Shown here piece by piece: positions 24,772 to 32,940 of a stretch of DNA of 64,000 nt (position 1 is the first letter of the stretch; every line of letters starts with the position of its first letter). The stretch lies in contig NZ_DAIRVN010000003.1 in NCBI RefSeq assembly GCF_036802785.1, forward strand, positions 62,001 to 126,000, given 5' to 3'. Below the pieces are notes generated by a model, which made no database searches, was not told the DNA's origin, and worked only from the letters and a program-made list of their open reading frames with translations. This DNA comes from Pararhodobacter sp036802785 (GTDB taxonomy: Bacteria; Pseudomonadota; Alphaproteobacteria; Rhodobacterales; Rhodobacteraceae). The translations under genes and the position numbers were made by a program.

Positions 24772-25302
24772 ATGACCCGCCCCGACGACACCCCCAGGAC
24801 CGAGTTCATCGACCCGGTGAACGAAAAACGCGCGCTGCATCTGAAGGAATCGAAGATCGCGATCGCCGGTCATCCGGTCCATGCCATGCTCGTGGCCTTT
24901 CCCATTGCGCTGACGATGAGCGTGCTGGGGGCAGACCTGCTGTATTGGTGGACGGGCGACGCATTCTGGGCCATCGCTGCGGGCTGGGCGACGTTCGGTG
25001 CCTTCCTCATGGCGGTCCTCGCTGCGATCACCGGCACGGTCGAATTGCTGATGGTGCCCGGCATCCGCAACCGCGCGGCAAGCTGGACACATTTCATACT
25101 GGCCATGACGCTTCTGTCCATCCTCGGGCTGAACTGGCTGATCCGTATCGGCGCCGCGCAAGAGGCTGTCCTGCCTCTGGGGCTGGCGCTTTCCTTCCTG
25201 GCGGCGGGTATGACGGCGATGACGGGCTGGCATGGGGGCAAACTTGTCTTTGACTATCAGATCGGCACCAAGGACGACGGCAATTCGCGCCCAAGCGGCT
25301 GA
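24772..25302 (+). CDS. DUF2231 membrane protein
   Basis: A 176-residue protein with four hydrophobic helices and the DUF2231 signature IAIAGHPVHAMLVAFPIALTM at the start of the membrane part; a second mark is TAMTGWHGGKLVFDYQIG. GGAG lies 7 nt before the ATG at 24772. It is encoded opposite to the oxidase genes on both sides: divergent from ctaC and overlapping the 3' end of the CopD-like gene by 46 bp. DUF2231 is of unknown function, often found with respiratory or haem genes. A weak GGAAC-N17-GCTT element lies about 35 nt upstream (24713). Confidence 0.82.
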   Translation: MTRPDDTPRTEFIDPVNEKRALHLKESKIAIAGHPVHAMLVAFPIALTMSVLGADLLYWWTGDAFWAIAAGWATFGAFLMAVLAAITGTVELLMVPGIRNRAASWTHFILAMTLLSILGLNWLIRIGAAQEAVLPLGLALSFLAAGMTAMTGWHGGKLVFDYQIGTKDDGNSRPSG

Positions 25303-25763
25303 CGCAGCCACTCGGGCAGCGAGTCGGCAAGCGGGGCAAGGTCAGGCTTCGCAAGCACCAGCCACAGCACGAGGCCCATCAGCCCGATGGCGCCAAGCAG
25401 CACCGGAACCGGGCTGGGCAGCCGGTAGGCTCCGTTATGCTCGCCGGTCAGTGCGACCATGTGGCCGATCCATGCATGACAGATCGCCATCCCGCCGATC
25501 GCCGCCAGCTTGGCCATCATCCACGGGTCACGGATCTCCGCCAGAAACAGGAGCACCGTCCCCGCACCGACCGCGATCACCGCAGCCGGCGTGACAAGTT
25601 CGACATAGCCGCGATGGGTAAGCAGCCGCAATTCCGAGTAACCGGCCTGCGTGCGGACATTGGCAGTGCGCCCGTAGGCCTGAATGATGATCGGCAGCGC
25701 GATCAGCCCCGCGCACCAGACCACAAGGCCCATGACATGCACCGCTTTGAACAGCGCGATCAT
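25257..25763 (-). CDS. CopD/HemJ-like membrane protein
   Basis: A 168-residue membrane protein with four helices. The N-terminal MIALFKAVHVMGLVVWCAGLIALP is typical of CopD/HemJ-like proteins, where the histidine may bind haem or copper; a second conserved-looking histidine is in AICHAWIGHMVAL. Its ATG overlaps the ctaG stop by 4 bp, so it is part of the oxidase assembly operon; copper delivery or haem handling is plausible. The 3' end overlaps the convergent DUF2231 gene. Confidence 0.72.
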   Translation of the reverse strand: MIALFKAVHVMGLVVWCAGLIALPIIIQAYGRTANVRTQAGYSELRLLTHRGYVELVTPAAVIAVGAGTVLLFLAEIRDPWMMAKLAAIGGMAICHAWIGHMVALTGEHNGAYRLPSPVPVLLGAIGLMGLVLWLVLAKPDLAPLADSLPEWLRQPLGRELPSSLVPI

Positions 25764-26512
25764 GCGCGCACCTCGTATGCCCAGGCCGCGCGAAGGCTCA
25801 GCGCCGCAAAGAGCGCGAAAGGCAGCATCCCCGGCACCCACATCATGAGCCCCGCCAGTTGCTGATCGGCGAGCGCGCTCAGGCCGAACGCCTCGGTATA
25901 GGCCAGATGCTCCGGGTAGAGCGGGCGCGGCGCGAAGGTCAGAATCGCGCCGATCAGGCCCATCTGCCCGGCAAGCGCGCCAATCTGAATGGCCGGAGCA
26001 ATTGCCCCTCCCAGACCGTTGCGGCGTGTGAACACCCCGCTCCAGACCGCCCAGGCGGGCAGCAGAAGCGTTGCCTGCATCAGCCAATAGAAGGCCGGAT
26101 GGTCCCATGCGGCGGCATAGATGACCGGCACATGCCACGCCCAGAGCGCCGCCGACAACACGAAGAATGCGGCCCCCGCCGGAACCCGGCGCAGCGGCAG
26201 CGCATAGGCAAGCAGCGGCGCCAGAAGGCCGATGATAACAAGGTGGTGGAACGTGCGCGCCGTGAAAAGCGCAACCGTCAGCGCACAGAGCGGCGAGACA
26301 AAGACCACGACCGCCAGACCTGCCGCCCCGGCAAATGCCCGCTTTCTGGGTGGCACAGCGCCGGTCCGGCGCAGATGGAACACGCCAAGGCATGCCGCCA
26401 TCGCAATCGCCACCCAGAGAACCAGATCGGTGTTCCGGGCGAACAGAAGCGCCCCCGGGGCAGGAGCGGGGCCGCAATAGGGCAATGCGTCAGACATTTG
26501 CGTCGAACTCAC
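25760..26512 (-). CDS. CtaG-type cytochrome oxidase assembly membrane protein (caa3_CtaG family)
   Basis: A 250-residue protein with about six helices of the caa3_CtaG family, required for copper insertion into the oxidase in Bacillus. Marks: TARTFHHLVIIGLLAPLLA, WAWHVPVIYAAAWDHPAFYWLMQ, and ADQQLAGLMMWVPG. I choose the GTG at 26512 because GGAGGG sits 8 nt upstream; the ATG at 26497 has a poor site. First gene of a run ctaG, CopD-like, then ctaC and ctaD, interrupted by the DUF2231 gene on the other strand. Not the Cox11 type also called CtaG. Confidence 0.85.
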   Translation of the reverse strand: MSSTQMSDALPYCGPAPAPGALLFARNTDLVLWVAIAMAACLGVFHLRRTGAVPPRKRAFAGAAGLAVVVFVSPLCALTVALFTARTFHHLVIIGLLAPLLAYALPLRRVPAGAAFFVLSAALWAWHVPVIYAAAWDHPAFYWLMQATLLLPAWAVWSGVFTRRNGLGGAIAPAIQIGALAGQMGLIGAILTFAPRPLYPEHLAYTEAFGLSALADQQLAGLMMWVPGMLPFALFAALSLRAAWAYEVRA

Positions 26513-26759
26513 TTGGCGTCCCTCCGTGGCAGCATCGCGGGCAACCGCTGAGCTTGCGCGTGTCGCAGGGTGCAAACGCGCCAGATGCAGAGATGTTCCG
26601 CACTTTGTCGTGGCCCATCGGCAGGCATCGGCAGCCCCCTCACGTCTCCTTCGCAGCGCCTCGCAAGCTCTTCTGCTGCGGCGTCAAAGCATCGCATCGG
26701 GTACGCGCTCGGTGTTGCTTTGCCCCCGCCTCATCCCGGAATGGAGGAAGGGTCATATG

Positions 26760-26775
26760 CCCTGACGCGTCAGGG
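26760..26775. repeat. Perfect 16-bp palindrome, possible operator
   Basis: CCCTGACGCGTCAGGG, fully self-complementary, 29 nt upstream of the -35 half of the EcfG-type promoter at 26805. No T-run follows, so a terminator is unlikely; it could be a binding site for a dimeric regulator. Confidence 0.45.
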
Positions 26776-26804
26776 GGCACCGGGAAAAATCGGGCCGTTT
26801 GCCT

Positions 26805-26829
26805 GGAACAATGCCAAAGTCTCACGGTT
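26805..26829 (+). promoter_or_regulatory. EcfG-type promoter (GGAAC-N16-GGTT)
   Basis: GGAAC (26805-26809), 16 nt, GGTT (26826-26829), 41 nt before the ATG at 26871. Confidence 0.75.
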
Positions 26830-26870
26830 GTCCGGGCTCAACCATGACCGAAACGGAGGAGAATAAGATC

Positions 26871-27389
26871 ATGACCATTAAACTTCTCGCAATTGCCGCG
26901 ATGTCGCTGAGCCTTGGAGCCACCAGCGCGCTGGCCCAGGCCGCTCAGACCGACACCACGACCGGTGTTGGTACGGGTGCAACCGATGGCATGCAGCACG
27001 AAAGCATGCCGATGGAATGGGAAGGCAACATCGGCAACGCGTTCTACAGCGATTCCGAACTGGGCACGTTGCGCAGCGAAGAAGAAATGCGCACGAACTG
27101 GGAAGGTCTGAGCGAAGAAGACCAGTCAGCGGTGCGCGACTACTGCGAGCGTCACGCCATGGATGACGGCGGCGCCGGGGTTGGTGCTGACACCGGCGCA
27201 GGCGCAGGCGCTGACGCAGGCACAGGCGCCGCGACCGACACGGGTGCCCCGACCGGCAGTGAGACCGGCACGGCCGGTACTGCGGGCGCGGACGGCACCG
27301 CGACGGCTCCGGCTGATCCGGGCGCTGGCATGCAGCAGGCCTCGCTTCGCCAGATCTGTGAAATGATCGAAGACGACAACAACATCTGA
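26871..27389 (+). CDS. Secreted low-complexity protein, unknown function
   Basis: A 172-residue protein with a clear Sec signal peptide (MTIKLLAIAAMSLSLGATSALA, cleavage after ALA). A central segment (MPMEWEGNIGNAFYSDSELGTLRSEEEMRTNWEGLSEEDQ..YCERH, residues about 48-100) looks folded; it is followed by a Gly/Ala/Thr/Asp repeat-like tract (GADTGAGAGADAGTGA..) and a short helical tail (MQQASLRQICEMIEDD). GGAGGAG precedes the ATG at 26871; an upstream in-frame ATG at 26844 lacks a site and would bury the signal peptide. Driven by an EcfG-type promoter. I know no characterised homologue. Confidence 0.75.
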   Translation: MTIKLLAIAAMSLSLGATSALAQAAQTDTTTGVGTGATDGMQHESMPMEWEGNIGNAFYSDSELGTLRSEEEMRTNWEGLSEEDQSAVRDYCERHAMDDGGAGVGADTGAGAGADAGTGAATDTGAPTGSETGTAGTAGADGTATAPADPGAGMQQASLRQICEMIEDDNNI

Positions 27390-27436
27390 TTGTTTCGCCG
27401 CGCGGGGGCAGGTCACGAAACCGGCCCCCGCCCATC

Positions 27437-27499
27437 CCCCCGCCGCGCGCCGACCGTTGGACAGACCGACGGAGAGGCGTTGCGGCGGGGGTATTTTTT
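27437..27499 (+). terminator. Rho-independent-type terminator
   Basis: A 10-bp perfect stem, CCCCCGCCGC (27437-27446) with GCGGCGGGGG (27482-27491), a 35-nt loop that can fold further, and then TATTTTTT (27492-27499). It lies 48 bp after the stop of the secreted protein gene. Confidence 0.6.
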
Positions 27500-27941
27500 C
27501 CGCTCCTCCGTCCGACCTCTTACTCGCCCCCGTCCCTCCGGCGGGGCCGACGGCGTGGTGGCCCGGGCATGAAAGCCCGGCATTCCGGTACTGCGCCGAT
27601 CTGTTCGCCATGGGATCCATGGACACGCACCCATAGCTTTCCTCAGAGCGGCTGCCCGCGCTTTCTGTCAGATCCCGTTGCGATGAACCGCCACCCGCCC
27701 CCGCGCTGCCCTGCGGAGACAGAAACCACTCAGGTACCCTTTTACGGGTTCATGCCACTCTGCGCTTTGCGCGCCGTTCAGATCACCCCTGACCGGATTC
27801 TCCGTCAGCGGGTGCGCGGCGCGGGGCGGCGCTCGCGGGTTTCAGGATTGTCCCTGATGACCACCCGCAGCAGACAACAGCAAAGCACGCCCCCCGCCAG
27901 AGGCGCGCCCTCCTGAGACGCCTGGAAATTTTAAGCCGCCG
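27500..27941. other. 442-bp region without a recognisable gene
   Basis: Between the terminator and the end of the formate/nitrite transporter gene. Short open frames exist on both strands but none has a credible start site or recognisable protein. No repeat or mobile-element end was seen. Confidence 0.45.
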
Positions 27942-28742
27942 CTAGCGCTTCACATACACATGAGCGTAGGCGAGCGCGACGAGGGCACCACCGATCAGGT
28001 TGCCGATGGTCGCCGACACCAAGTTTGACACAACATCGATGACCGAAATAGACGCCGCCGATACCTCGGTCACCATCTGGACCAGGTAGGCATAAGGGAG
28101 AAGATACATATTGGCGATGGAATGCTCCAGCCCGGCGGCGACAAACGCGGCGATCGGCAGGATCAGGCCGGCCATCTTCTGGGTAATCGTTTGTCCGCCC
28201 AAAGCCATCCAGACCGCAAGGCAGACCAGCATATTGGCCAGAATGCCGCTGGCAATCACGGCGCCGAATGACTTCTCAATCTTCGTGACCCCGAGGTCGA
28301 GCGCTGCACGGCCCATGGCACCCTCGCCCGCCTCATGCACACCAGCACCAATGACGATCAGCGCCAGCAGGACGGAGCCGACGAAGTTCGCAACCCATAC
28401 AATCAGCAAGGCGCGGGCCGCCGCGCCCATCGCGAGTTGCCGGGTGTAGATGGGGCCCGCCATCAGGGTGTTGCCGGTGAACAGCTCGGCACCCGCGATC
28501 AGGACCAGCGCCAGCCCGAGCGAGAAGACCAGCCCCGCCACGACCTGCGCGATGCCGAAGGGAAGCGCATCCGCCCCCGCCAGCGCCACGGTCGCAAACA
28601 ATCCGCCGAAGCCCACATAGACGCCCGCCAGAATGCCCAGCACCACCATGGAACGCAGCGGCAGTTTCGCCTTGGCCTCCACCTGTTCAAAGACCGTCGC
28701 TGTCAGGTCAGGGGGATCTGGTAGCTCTGCTCCTTCAGCCAT
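27942..28742 (-). CDS. Formate/nitrite transporter family channel (FocA/NirC-like)
   Basis: A 266-residue FNT-family pentameric channel with six transmembrane helices for small monovalent anions such as formate, nitrite or hydrosulfide. Marks: LGILAGVYVGFGGLFATVA, AGAELFTGNTLM (omega-loop region), ANMLVCLAVWMA and the GLEHSIANMYLLP block with the central histidine. AGAGGA precedes the ATG at 28742; an EcfG-type promoter lies 92 nt upstream. Formate is a plausible substrate since a formate dehydrogenase operon with a similar promoter lies 16 kb away. Confidence 0.88.
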   Translation of the reverse strand: MAEGAELPDPPDLTATVFEQVEAKAKLPLRSMVVLGILAGVYVGFGGLFATVALAGADALPFGIAQVVAGLVFSLGLALVLIAGAELFTGNTLMAGPIYTRQLAMGAAARALLIVWVANFVGSVLLALIVIGAGVHEAGEGAMGRAALDLGVTKIEKSFGAVIASGILANMLVCLAVWMALGGQTITQKMAGLILPIAAFVAAGLEHSIANMYLLPYAYLVQMVTEVSAASISVIDVVSNLVSATIGNLIGGALVALAYAHVYVKR

Positions 28743-28834
28743 ACTATCCTCTAAGTTGATGGTTTTCCTGAAGACCGCGCAACGCCTGAGAGTTGCGGGT
28801 CCATGTGGAATGATCGGTAATTTTCTGCAGGCTC

Positions 28835-28859
28835 AACCGGGGGCCACGCCAATTGTTCC
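28835..28859 (-). promoter_or_regulatory. EcfG-type promoter (GGAAC-N16-GGTT)
   Basis: Minus-strand GGAAC (28859-28855), 16 nt, GGTT (28838-28835), 92 nt before the FNT channel start. Confidence 0.7.
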
Positions 28860-28924
28860 GAAAAGGGAAGAACGGCATGGGGCGCGCGGATCGCTTGCAG
28901 CGCCCCCGGCAAGGACTGATCGCG

Positions 28925-29050
28925 CTATTCCGGCCGGGTCTTCTGGCGCCGGGCCAGCCGTCTGGCGCGACGGATCGCGCGGCCCTTGGCCCAGCCGGGC
29001 AGCAGTTCGGCCAGAAGCCGGTCAAGCGTGTTCCAGAATGGTCTCTTCAT
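28925..29050 (-). CDS. Small basic protein, tentative
   Basis: A 41-residue ORF, MKRPFWNTLDRLLAELLPGW followed by an arginine-rich helix (GRAIRRARRLARRQ). AGGAG lies 9 nt before the ATG at 29050. Amphipathic plus strongly basic; could be a small nucleic-acid or membrane-binding protein, or a chance ORF. It sits between sodC and the FNT gene on the same strand. Confidence 0.4.
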   Translation of the reverse strand: MKRPFWNTLDRLLAELLPGWAKGRAIRRARRLARRQKTRPE

Positions 29051-29142
29051 CGCAGAGGTCTCCTCTCCGGTCGGCACTTCCCGCGCGCAGGGGCTGGCGG
29101 CGCTGACGGATTGCCAGCGCCGGGCCCCGCGTGCCTGAAGCG

Positions 29143-29655
29143 TCACTCGATCGGTGCGCAAGCGATCCGGGCACCGGCATCGCCCGAGGGCTGGCTTTCA
29201 TAGTCATCCGGCTCGGCGTGGAGCATCAGCGAGCGGCCCCGGATGTCGGCATCGCCACCATCGAGGCCCACATAGCTGTTGAGCACATGCGCACGCAGGA
29301 CACCGTCAGCCGGAACATACTGATTGGGCATGTCACCCGCGTGAGCACCGCTTTCAACCAGAAAGCCATGGTCGGCATCGGTCGGGTTGAAGTGACCCCC
29401 TGCGGAATCATGGTCAACCTCGTGGTCACACGTGCCTGTCTCATGGATATGAAACGCGACCCAGCTTTCGCCCGGCAGCCCCTCGATTTCCATCTCGATC
29501 AATACACCTGCCGGAGTCTGCGTCAGGGTCGCCGACCCGTTGGGCTGACCTTCGGCATCGACAAAAGATGCCGAAGCCGTCTGCCCTGTCTCGGCAAAAG
29601 CAGCGGCGGCACCGACAAGCGAGAGCGCGGTCACGGTTGCGAGCAATCGGTTCAT
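29143..29655 (-). CDS. sodC: Periplasmic Cu/Zn superoxide dismutase
   Basis: Converts superoxide to peroxide and oxygen in the periplasm. The 170-residue precursor has a Sec signal peptide (MNRLLATVTALSLVGAAAAFAE) and the metal ligands in FHIHETGTCD, GGHFNP..HG, HAGDMPN and LMLHAEPDDY, with a C-terminal GARIAC cysteine for the structural disulfide. AAAGGA lies 8 nt before the ATG at 29655, and a perfect EcfG-type promoter lies 40 nt upstream, consistent with an oxidative or general stress role. Confidence 0.95.
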   Translation of the reverse strand: MNRLLATVTALSLVGAAAAFAETGQTASASFVDAEGQPNGSATLTQTPAGVLIEMEIEGLPGESWVAFHIHETGTCDHEVDHDSAGGHFNPTDADHGFLVESGAHAGDMPNQYVPADGVLRAHVLNSYVGLDGGDADIRGRSLMLHAEPDDYESQPSGDAGARIACAPIE

Positions 29656-29695
29656 GGGATCAGTCCTTTTCAGTTGCAGCAGTATGTCCGAAAGC

Positions 29696-29720
29696 AACCG
29701 GACAGCGCCGCCGAAGTTCC
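29696..29720 (-). promoter_or_regulatory. EcfG-type promoter of sodC (GGAAC-N16-GGTT)
   Basis: Minus-strand GGAAC (29720-29716), 16 nt, GGTT (29699-29696), 40 nt before the sodC ATG. Confidence 0.78.
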
Positions 29721-29755
29721 CGTTTCTCTGTGTGAGCGCCCCGATTTCCCGGCGA

Positions 29756-31951
29756 TCACCCGGGCAGCGCGCTCACAATCTTGTCCGGGGTCGCGGGATA
29801 GCTGCGCAGGCGAATGCCTGTGGCGTTGTAAATCGCGTTCAGAACAGCCGCTCCCGCGCCTGAGATGCCCAGCTCACCGATGCCCTTGGACTGGATCGGG
29901 CAGGCCATGTCGTCGCGCTCGTCAAGCAGATGCACCTCGACAGGCGGGCAGTCGCGGTTGACCGGCAGATGGTATTCGGCAAGATCGTCATTGACCACAT
30001 GGCCGTCGCGCGGATCAAAGGCGAGATCTTCGGTCAGCGCGGCGCCAATGCCCCAGATCATGCCGCCCTGACACTGTGAGCGCGCGGTCTTCTCGTTGAG
30101 GATGCGCCCCGCGGCAAAGGTGCCCAGCATCCGCCTTACCCGCGTCTCGCCGGTGACGCGGTTGACCCCGACCTCGGCAAAGAAGGCGCCGAAAGAGGCC
30201 TGGCTTACCTCCTTGCTGGTCTGTCCCGGCTCAAAATGCCCTTCCGCGACGATCTCCCCCTCCGGGAGCAGGCCGGCCAGCCCGGAGCGGTGGTTTGCGC
30301 CGGTGGCCACGCCGTCTTTCAGCGTAAGGTCTTCGGGCGCGCAGCCAAGCTGCCCGGCAAGCCGCGCGCGCAAGCTTTCGCAGGCGATGAAAACCGAGGA
30401 ACCCGCCGACGACGCCCCATGCGAGCCGCCCGAGCCCGCCGAGGGTGGAAGATCGGTATCGCCAAGACGGACCTCGACCGCCGTCAGTGGCAGGCCCAGC
30501 ATTTCCGCCGCAATCTGCCCGAGGATCGTATAGGTGCCGGTGCCGATATCGGTCATGTCGGTTTCGACAAGCGCCGTGCCGTCGGGCCGCAAGGTGACAC
30601 GCGCCTGCGAGGCGGAGACCATGTTGACCCGCGCCGCTGCCGCCATACCGTGCCCGACCAGCCATTCGCCGTCGCGCTGCTGTCCGGGCACCGCGTTCCG
30701 CGCGCCCCAGCCGAAAAGCCGGGCGCCCTCGTCCATGCAGTCAGAGAAGCGCCGCGCGGAAAACGGAATGTCTTCCTCCGGGTGCCGCGCGGGAATGTTG
30801 CGCTTGCGGAACTCCACCGGGTCAAGGCCGAGGGAATGCGCCAGCTCGTCCATCGCGCCTTCGAGTGCGAGCATCCCCACCGCCTCGCCCGGCGCACGGA
30901 CCGAGCCTGCGCAGGTCCGGTTTACCCGCGCCACCGACTGCCCCAGCCGACGGTTTTCCCCGGCATACAGGAAATGCGTGGATTGTGCCGTTGGTTCACT
31001 GAAACTCTCGCCGGGCAGGTTATAGACCCGGTCCTCGTGACCGATGGCGGTGAGCTTTCCCGCAGCATCGGACGCCAGCCGCAGCCGCTGCCGTGTTGCG
31101 GTGCGATGGGTGGTCATGCTGAACACCTGCTGGCGCGTCATCACCACCCTGACCGGGCGATCCAATGCGCGCGCGGCGATTGCAGCGGCCACGGCCTCGG
31201 GGGAGATGCCGAGTTTAGAGCCGAAACCGCCACCCACATAGGGGGACAGGATACGCACCTGTTCCGGCGGAATGCCAAGCGCATCGGCGAGTTCCGCGCG
31301 GTTGTATTTGAGCATCTGATACGCGCCATGCAGGGTCAGGCTGCCCTCTGCCCATTGTGCCACCGCAGCATGCGGCTCCATCGCTGCGGCATGGTGCGGC
31401 GGTGTGCTATAGGTCACGTCGACGACCTCATGCGCCTGCGCCATCGCGCGGTCGAAATCACCCTGCTCCAGCTTGCGCTTTTCGGGCTGATCAACGCTCA
31501 ATGCCGTGTCGGGGTCAACCTGCGCGGCGGATTCCTGATAGTGCAACCTCAGGCTGGCGGCGGCATGGCGTGCCTGCTCAATGCTTTCGGCCACCACAAG
31601 GGCGACCGGCTGGCCGTGATAGAATACCTCCGTCACACCCTGCACCGGCGCCTTGCCCGCGCCGCCCTGGGCCGGGTTGCGGATGAAGCGTTCGTCAGAG
31701 ACCACGCCAAGCACACCGGGCATGGCGCGCACCGTTGCGTCGTTCATCCCGGCGATGCGGCCCCGGGCGATGGTGGCGCGCACCAGAACCCCCTCGGCCT
31801 GACCGGGAAGCGCGCGCTCGGCCGCATAGGCGGCGCGGCCCGTAACCTTGAGCGGGCCATCCGGCCGGTCAAGCGGTTGGTGGATGACGCCCTGCGCCGT
31901 GCGATCAAGCACGCGCGGATAAGGTGCGTCCATCGTGAACTGCGTGATCAT
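29756..31951 (-). CDS. paoC: Aldehyde oxidoreductase molybdenum-binding subunit (PaoC/YagR-like)
   Basis: Catalytic subunit (731 residues) of a xanthine-oxidase-family enzyme, binding Mo with molybdopterin cytosine dinucleotide. Marks: YGGGFGSKLG-like YVGGGFGSKLGIS, SVRAPGEAVGMLALE, and the catalytic-base block KGIGELGISGAGAAVLNAIYNATG near the C-terminus. Its start overlaps the FAD subunit stop by 4 bp. E. coli PaoABC detoxifies aromatic aldehydes in the periplasm; here the small subunit lacks a Tat signal, so a cytoplasmic enzyme is likely. No dedicated chaperone gene (paoD) is next to it. Confidence 0.88.
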   Translation of the reverse strand: MITQFTMDAPYPRVLDRTAQGVIHQPLDRPDGPLKVTGRAAYAAERALPGQAEGVLVRATIARGRIAGMNDATVRAMPGVLGVVSDERFIRNPAQGGAGKAPVQGVTEVFYHGQPVALVVAESIEQARHAAASLRLHYQESAAQVDPDTALSVDQPEKRKLEQGDFDRAMAQAHEVVDVTYSTPPHHAAAMEPHAAVAQWAEGSLTLHGAYQMLKYNRAELADALGIPPEQVRILSPYVGGGFGSKLGISPEAVAAAIAARALDRPVRVVMTRQQVFSMTTHRTATRQRLRLASDAAGKLTAIGHEDRVYNLPGESFSEPTAQSTHFLYAGENRRLGQSVARVNRTCAGSVRAPGEAVGMLALEGAMDELAHSLGLDPVEFRKRNIPARHPEEDIPFSARRFSDCMDEGARLFGWGARNAVPGQQRDGEWLVGHGMAAAARVNMVSASQARVTLRPDGTALVETDMTDIGTGTYTILGQIAAEMLGLPLTAVEVRLGDTDLPPSAGSGGSHGASSAGSSVFIACESLRARLAGQLGCAPEDLTLKDGVATGANHRSGLAGLLPEGEIVAEGHFEPGQTSKEVSQASFGAFFAEVGVNRVTGETRVRRMLGTFAAGRILNEKTARSQCQGGMIWGIGAALTEDLAFDPRDGHVVNDDLAEYHLPVNRDCPPVEVHLLDERDDMACPIQSKGIGELGISGAGAAVLNAIYNATGIRLRSYPATPDKIVSALPG

Positions 31952-32940
31952 GCCGGCATCTCCGTCCCTGTTGCCTCATGCAACGCGGCCTTCAGGACAC
32001 GGCGCGCCAGAGGTATCTTGAAATCATTGCTGCCCCATCCCTTTGCGTCACGCAAAAGCGTGTCGGCTGCGTGATCGAAAAGCGCGTCAGAAGGCACCTC
32101 CCCCGCCAGCACCTTCTCGGCGCCGGGGTCGCGCCAGGGTTTATGGGCAAGCCCGCCAAAGGCAAGCGCGGCATGGGCGATGCGGCGGTCTTCATCCAGC
32201 GTGATCACGCTGGCGAGCGAGACCAGCGCAAAGGCATAAGATGCGCGGTCGCGCACCTTGCGATACCGCTGACAGCCTGCTTTCGCGGGCGGCAGAATGA
32301 CGGCGGTCACAAGCTCACCCTCCGCGAGATCGGTCTCCCGCTCGGGCGTGTCTCCGGGCAGGCGGTGCAGACCGGCAAGCGGAAAGCGCCGCCGCGCACC
32401 GTCTGCGGCCTCCGTCTCGACTTCGGCATCGAGGGCGCGAAGGGCCACGGCCATATCGCTCGGATGGGTGGCGATGCAGTGCGCGCTTGCTCCGAGGATC
32501 GCATGGTTCCGGTTGAAGCCCCCGATGGCAGCGCAGCCGCTTCCCGGGTCGCGCTTGTTGCAGGGCTGGGAGGTGTCGTAGAAGTAATAGCAGCGGGTGC
32601 GTTGCAGCAGATTGCCCCCCGTCGTCGCCTTATTGCGCAACTGCGCCGAGGCCCCGGCAAGCAGCGCGCGCGCAAGCACCGGATAACCCCGCCGGACGCG
32701 CGCATCCGCCGCAAGATCGGCATTGGTGACCAGCGCCCCGATCCGCAGCCCGCCTGCCGCCGTGGCCTCGATACCGGCAAGATCAAGCCGCGAGATGTCC
32801 ACCAGCCTGTCGGGTGTCAGCACTTCAAGCTTCATCAGGTCGATCAGGTTGGTTCCGCCCGCGATGAAGGCCGCCCCGGCCTGGGCGGCCTGTGTCGCAT
32901 CACCCGTGGCGTCGGCGCGAAAATAGTGGAAGGGTTTCAT
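31948..32940 (-). CDS. paoB: Aldehyde oxidoreductase FAD subunit with extra [4Fe-4S] cluster (PaoB/YagS-like)
   Basis: A 330-residue FAD-binding subunit of CO-dehydrogenase-medium-chain type (FIAGGTNLIDLMK; GALVTNADLA; TTGGNLLQRTRC). The insert CYYFYDTSQPCNKRDPGSGC supplies cysteines for the additional [4Fe-4S] cluster known from E. coli PaoB, which separates it from ordinary xanthine dehydrogenase subunits. Overlaps both neighbours by 4 bp (ATGA), so the three subunits are co-translated. Confidence 0.9.
   Translation of the reverse strand: MKPFHYFRADATGDATQAAQAGAAFIAGGTNLIDLMKLEVLTPDRLVDISRLDLAGIEATAAGGLRIGALVTNADLAADARVRRGYPVLARALLAGASAQLRNKATTGGNLLQRTRCYYFYDTSQPCNKRDPGSGCAAIGGFNRNHAILGASAHCIATHPSDMAVALRALDAEVETEAADGARRRFPLAGLHRLPGDTPERETDLAEGELVTAVILPPAKAGCQRYRKVRDRASYAFALVSLASVITLDEDRRIAHAALAFGGLAHKPWRDPGAEKVLAGEVPSDALFDHAADTLLRDAKGWGSNDFKIPLARRVLKAALHEATGTEMPA

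Larger units (their letters stand above)
26513..26870. other. Divergent intergenic region between ctaG and the secreted protein
   Basis: 358 bp. It carries the EcfG-type promoter at 26805-26829 and a 16-bp perfect palindrome at 26760-26775. I see no gene on either strand and no GGAAC element directed at ctaG. Confidence 0.5.

Noticed and set aside
24600..24809. ATG-started minus-strand frame beginning MGVLRLPGF as an alternative ctaC start
   Set aside because: It is out of frame with the signal peptide and CuA domain; it would need a frameshift, so it is only noted as one explanation of the missing start.
26760..26775. Palindrome considered as a ctaG terminator or transposon end
   Set aside because: No T-run, no target-site duplication, and it lies upstream, not downstream, of both flanking genes.
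27500..27941. Possible insertion-sequence remnant or small gene
   Set aside because: No terminal inverted repeats, no transposase-like translation and no Shine-Dalgarno before the short frames.
29865..32074. Long plus-strand open frame (612 codons) opposite paoC
   Set aside because: High-GC shadow of the molybdenum subunit gene; the minus-strand product has clear family motifs and overlapping operon partners.
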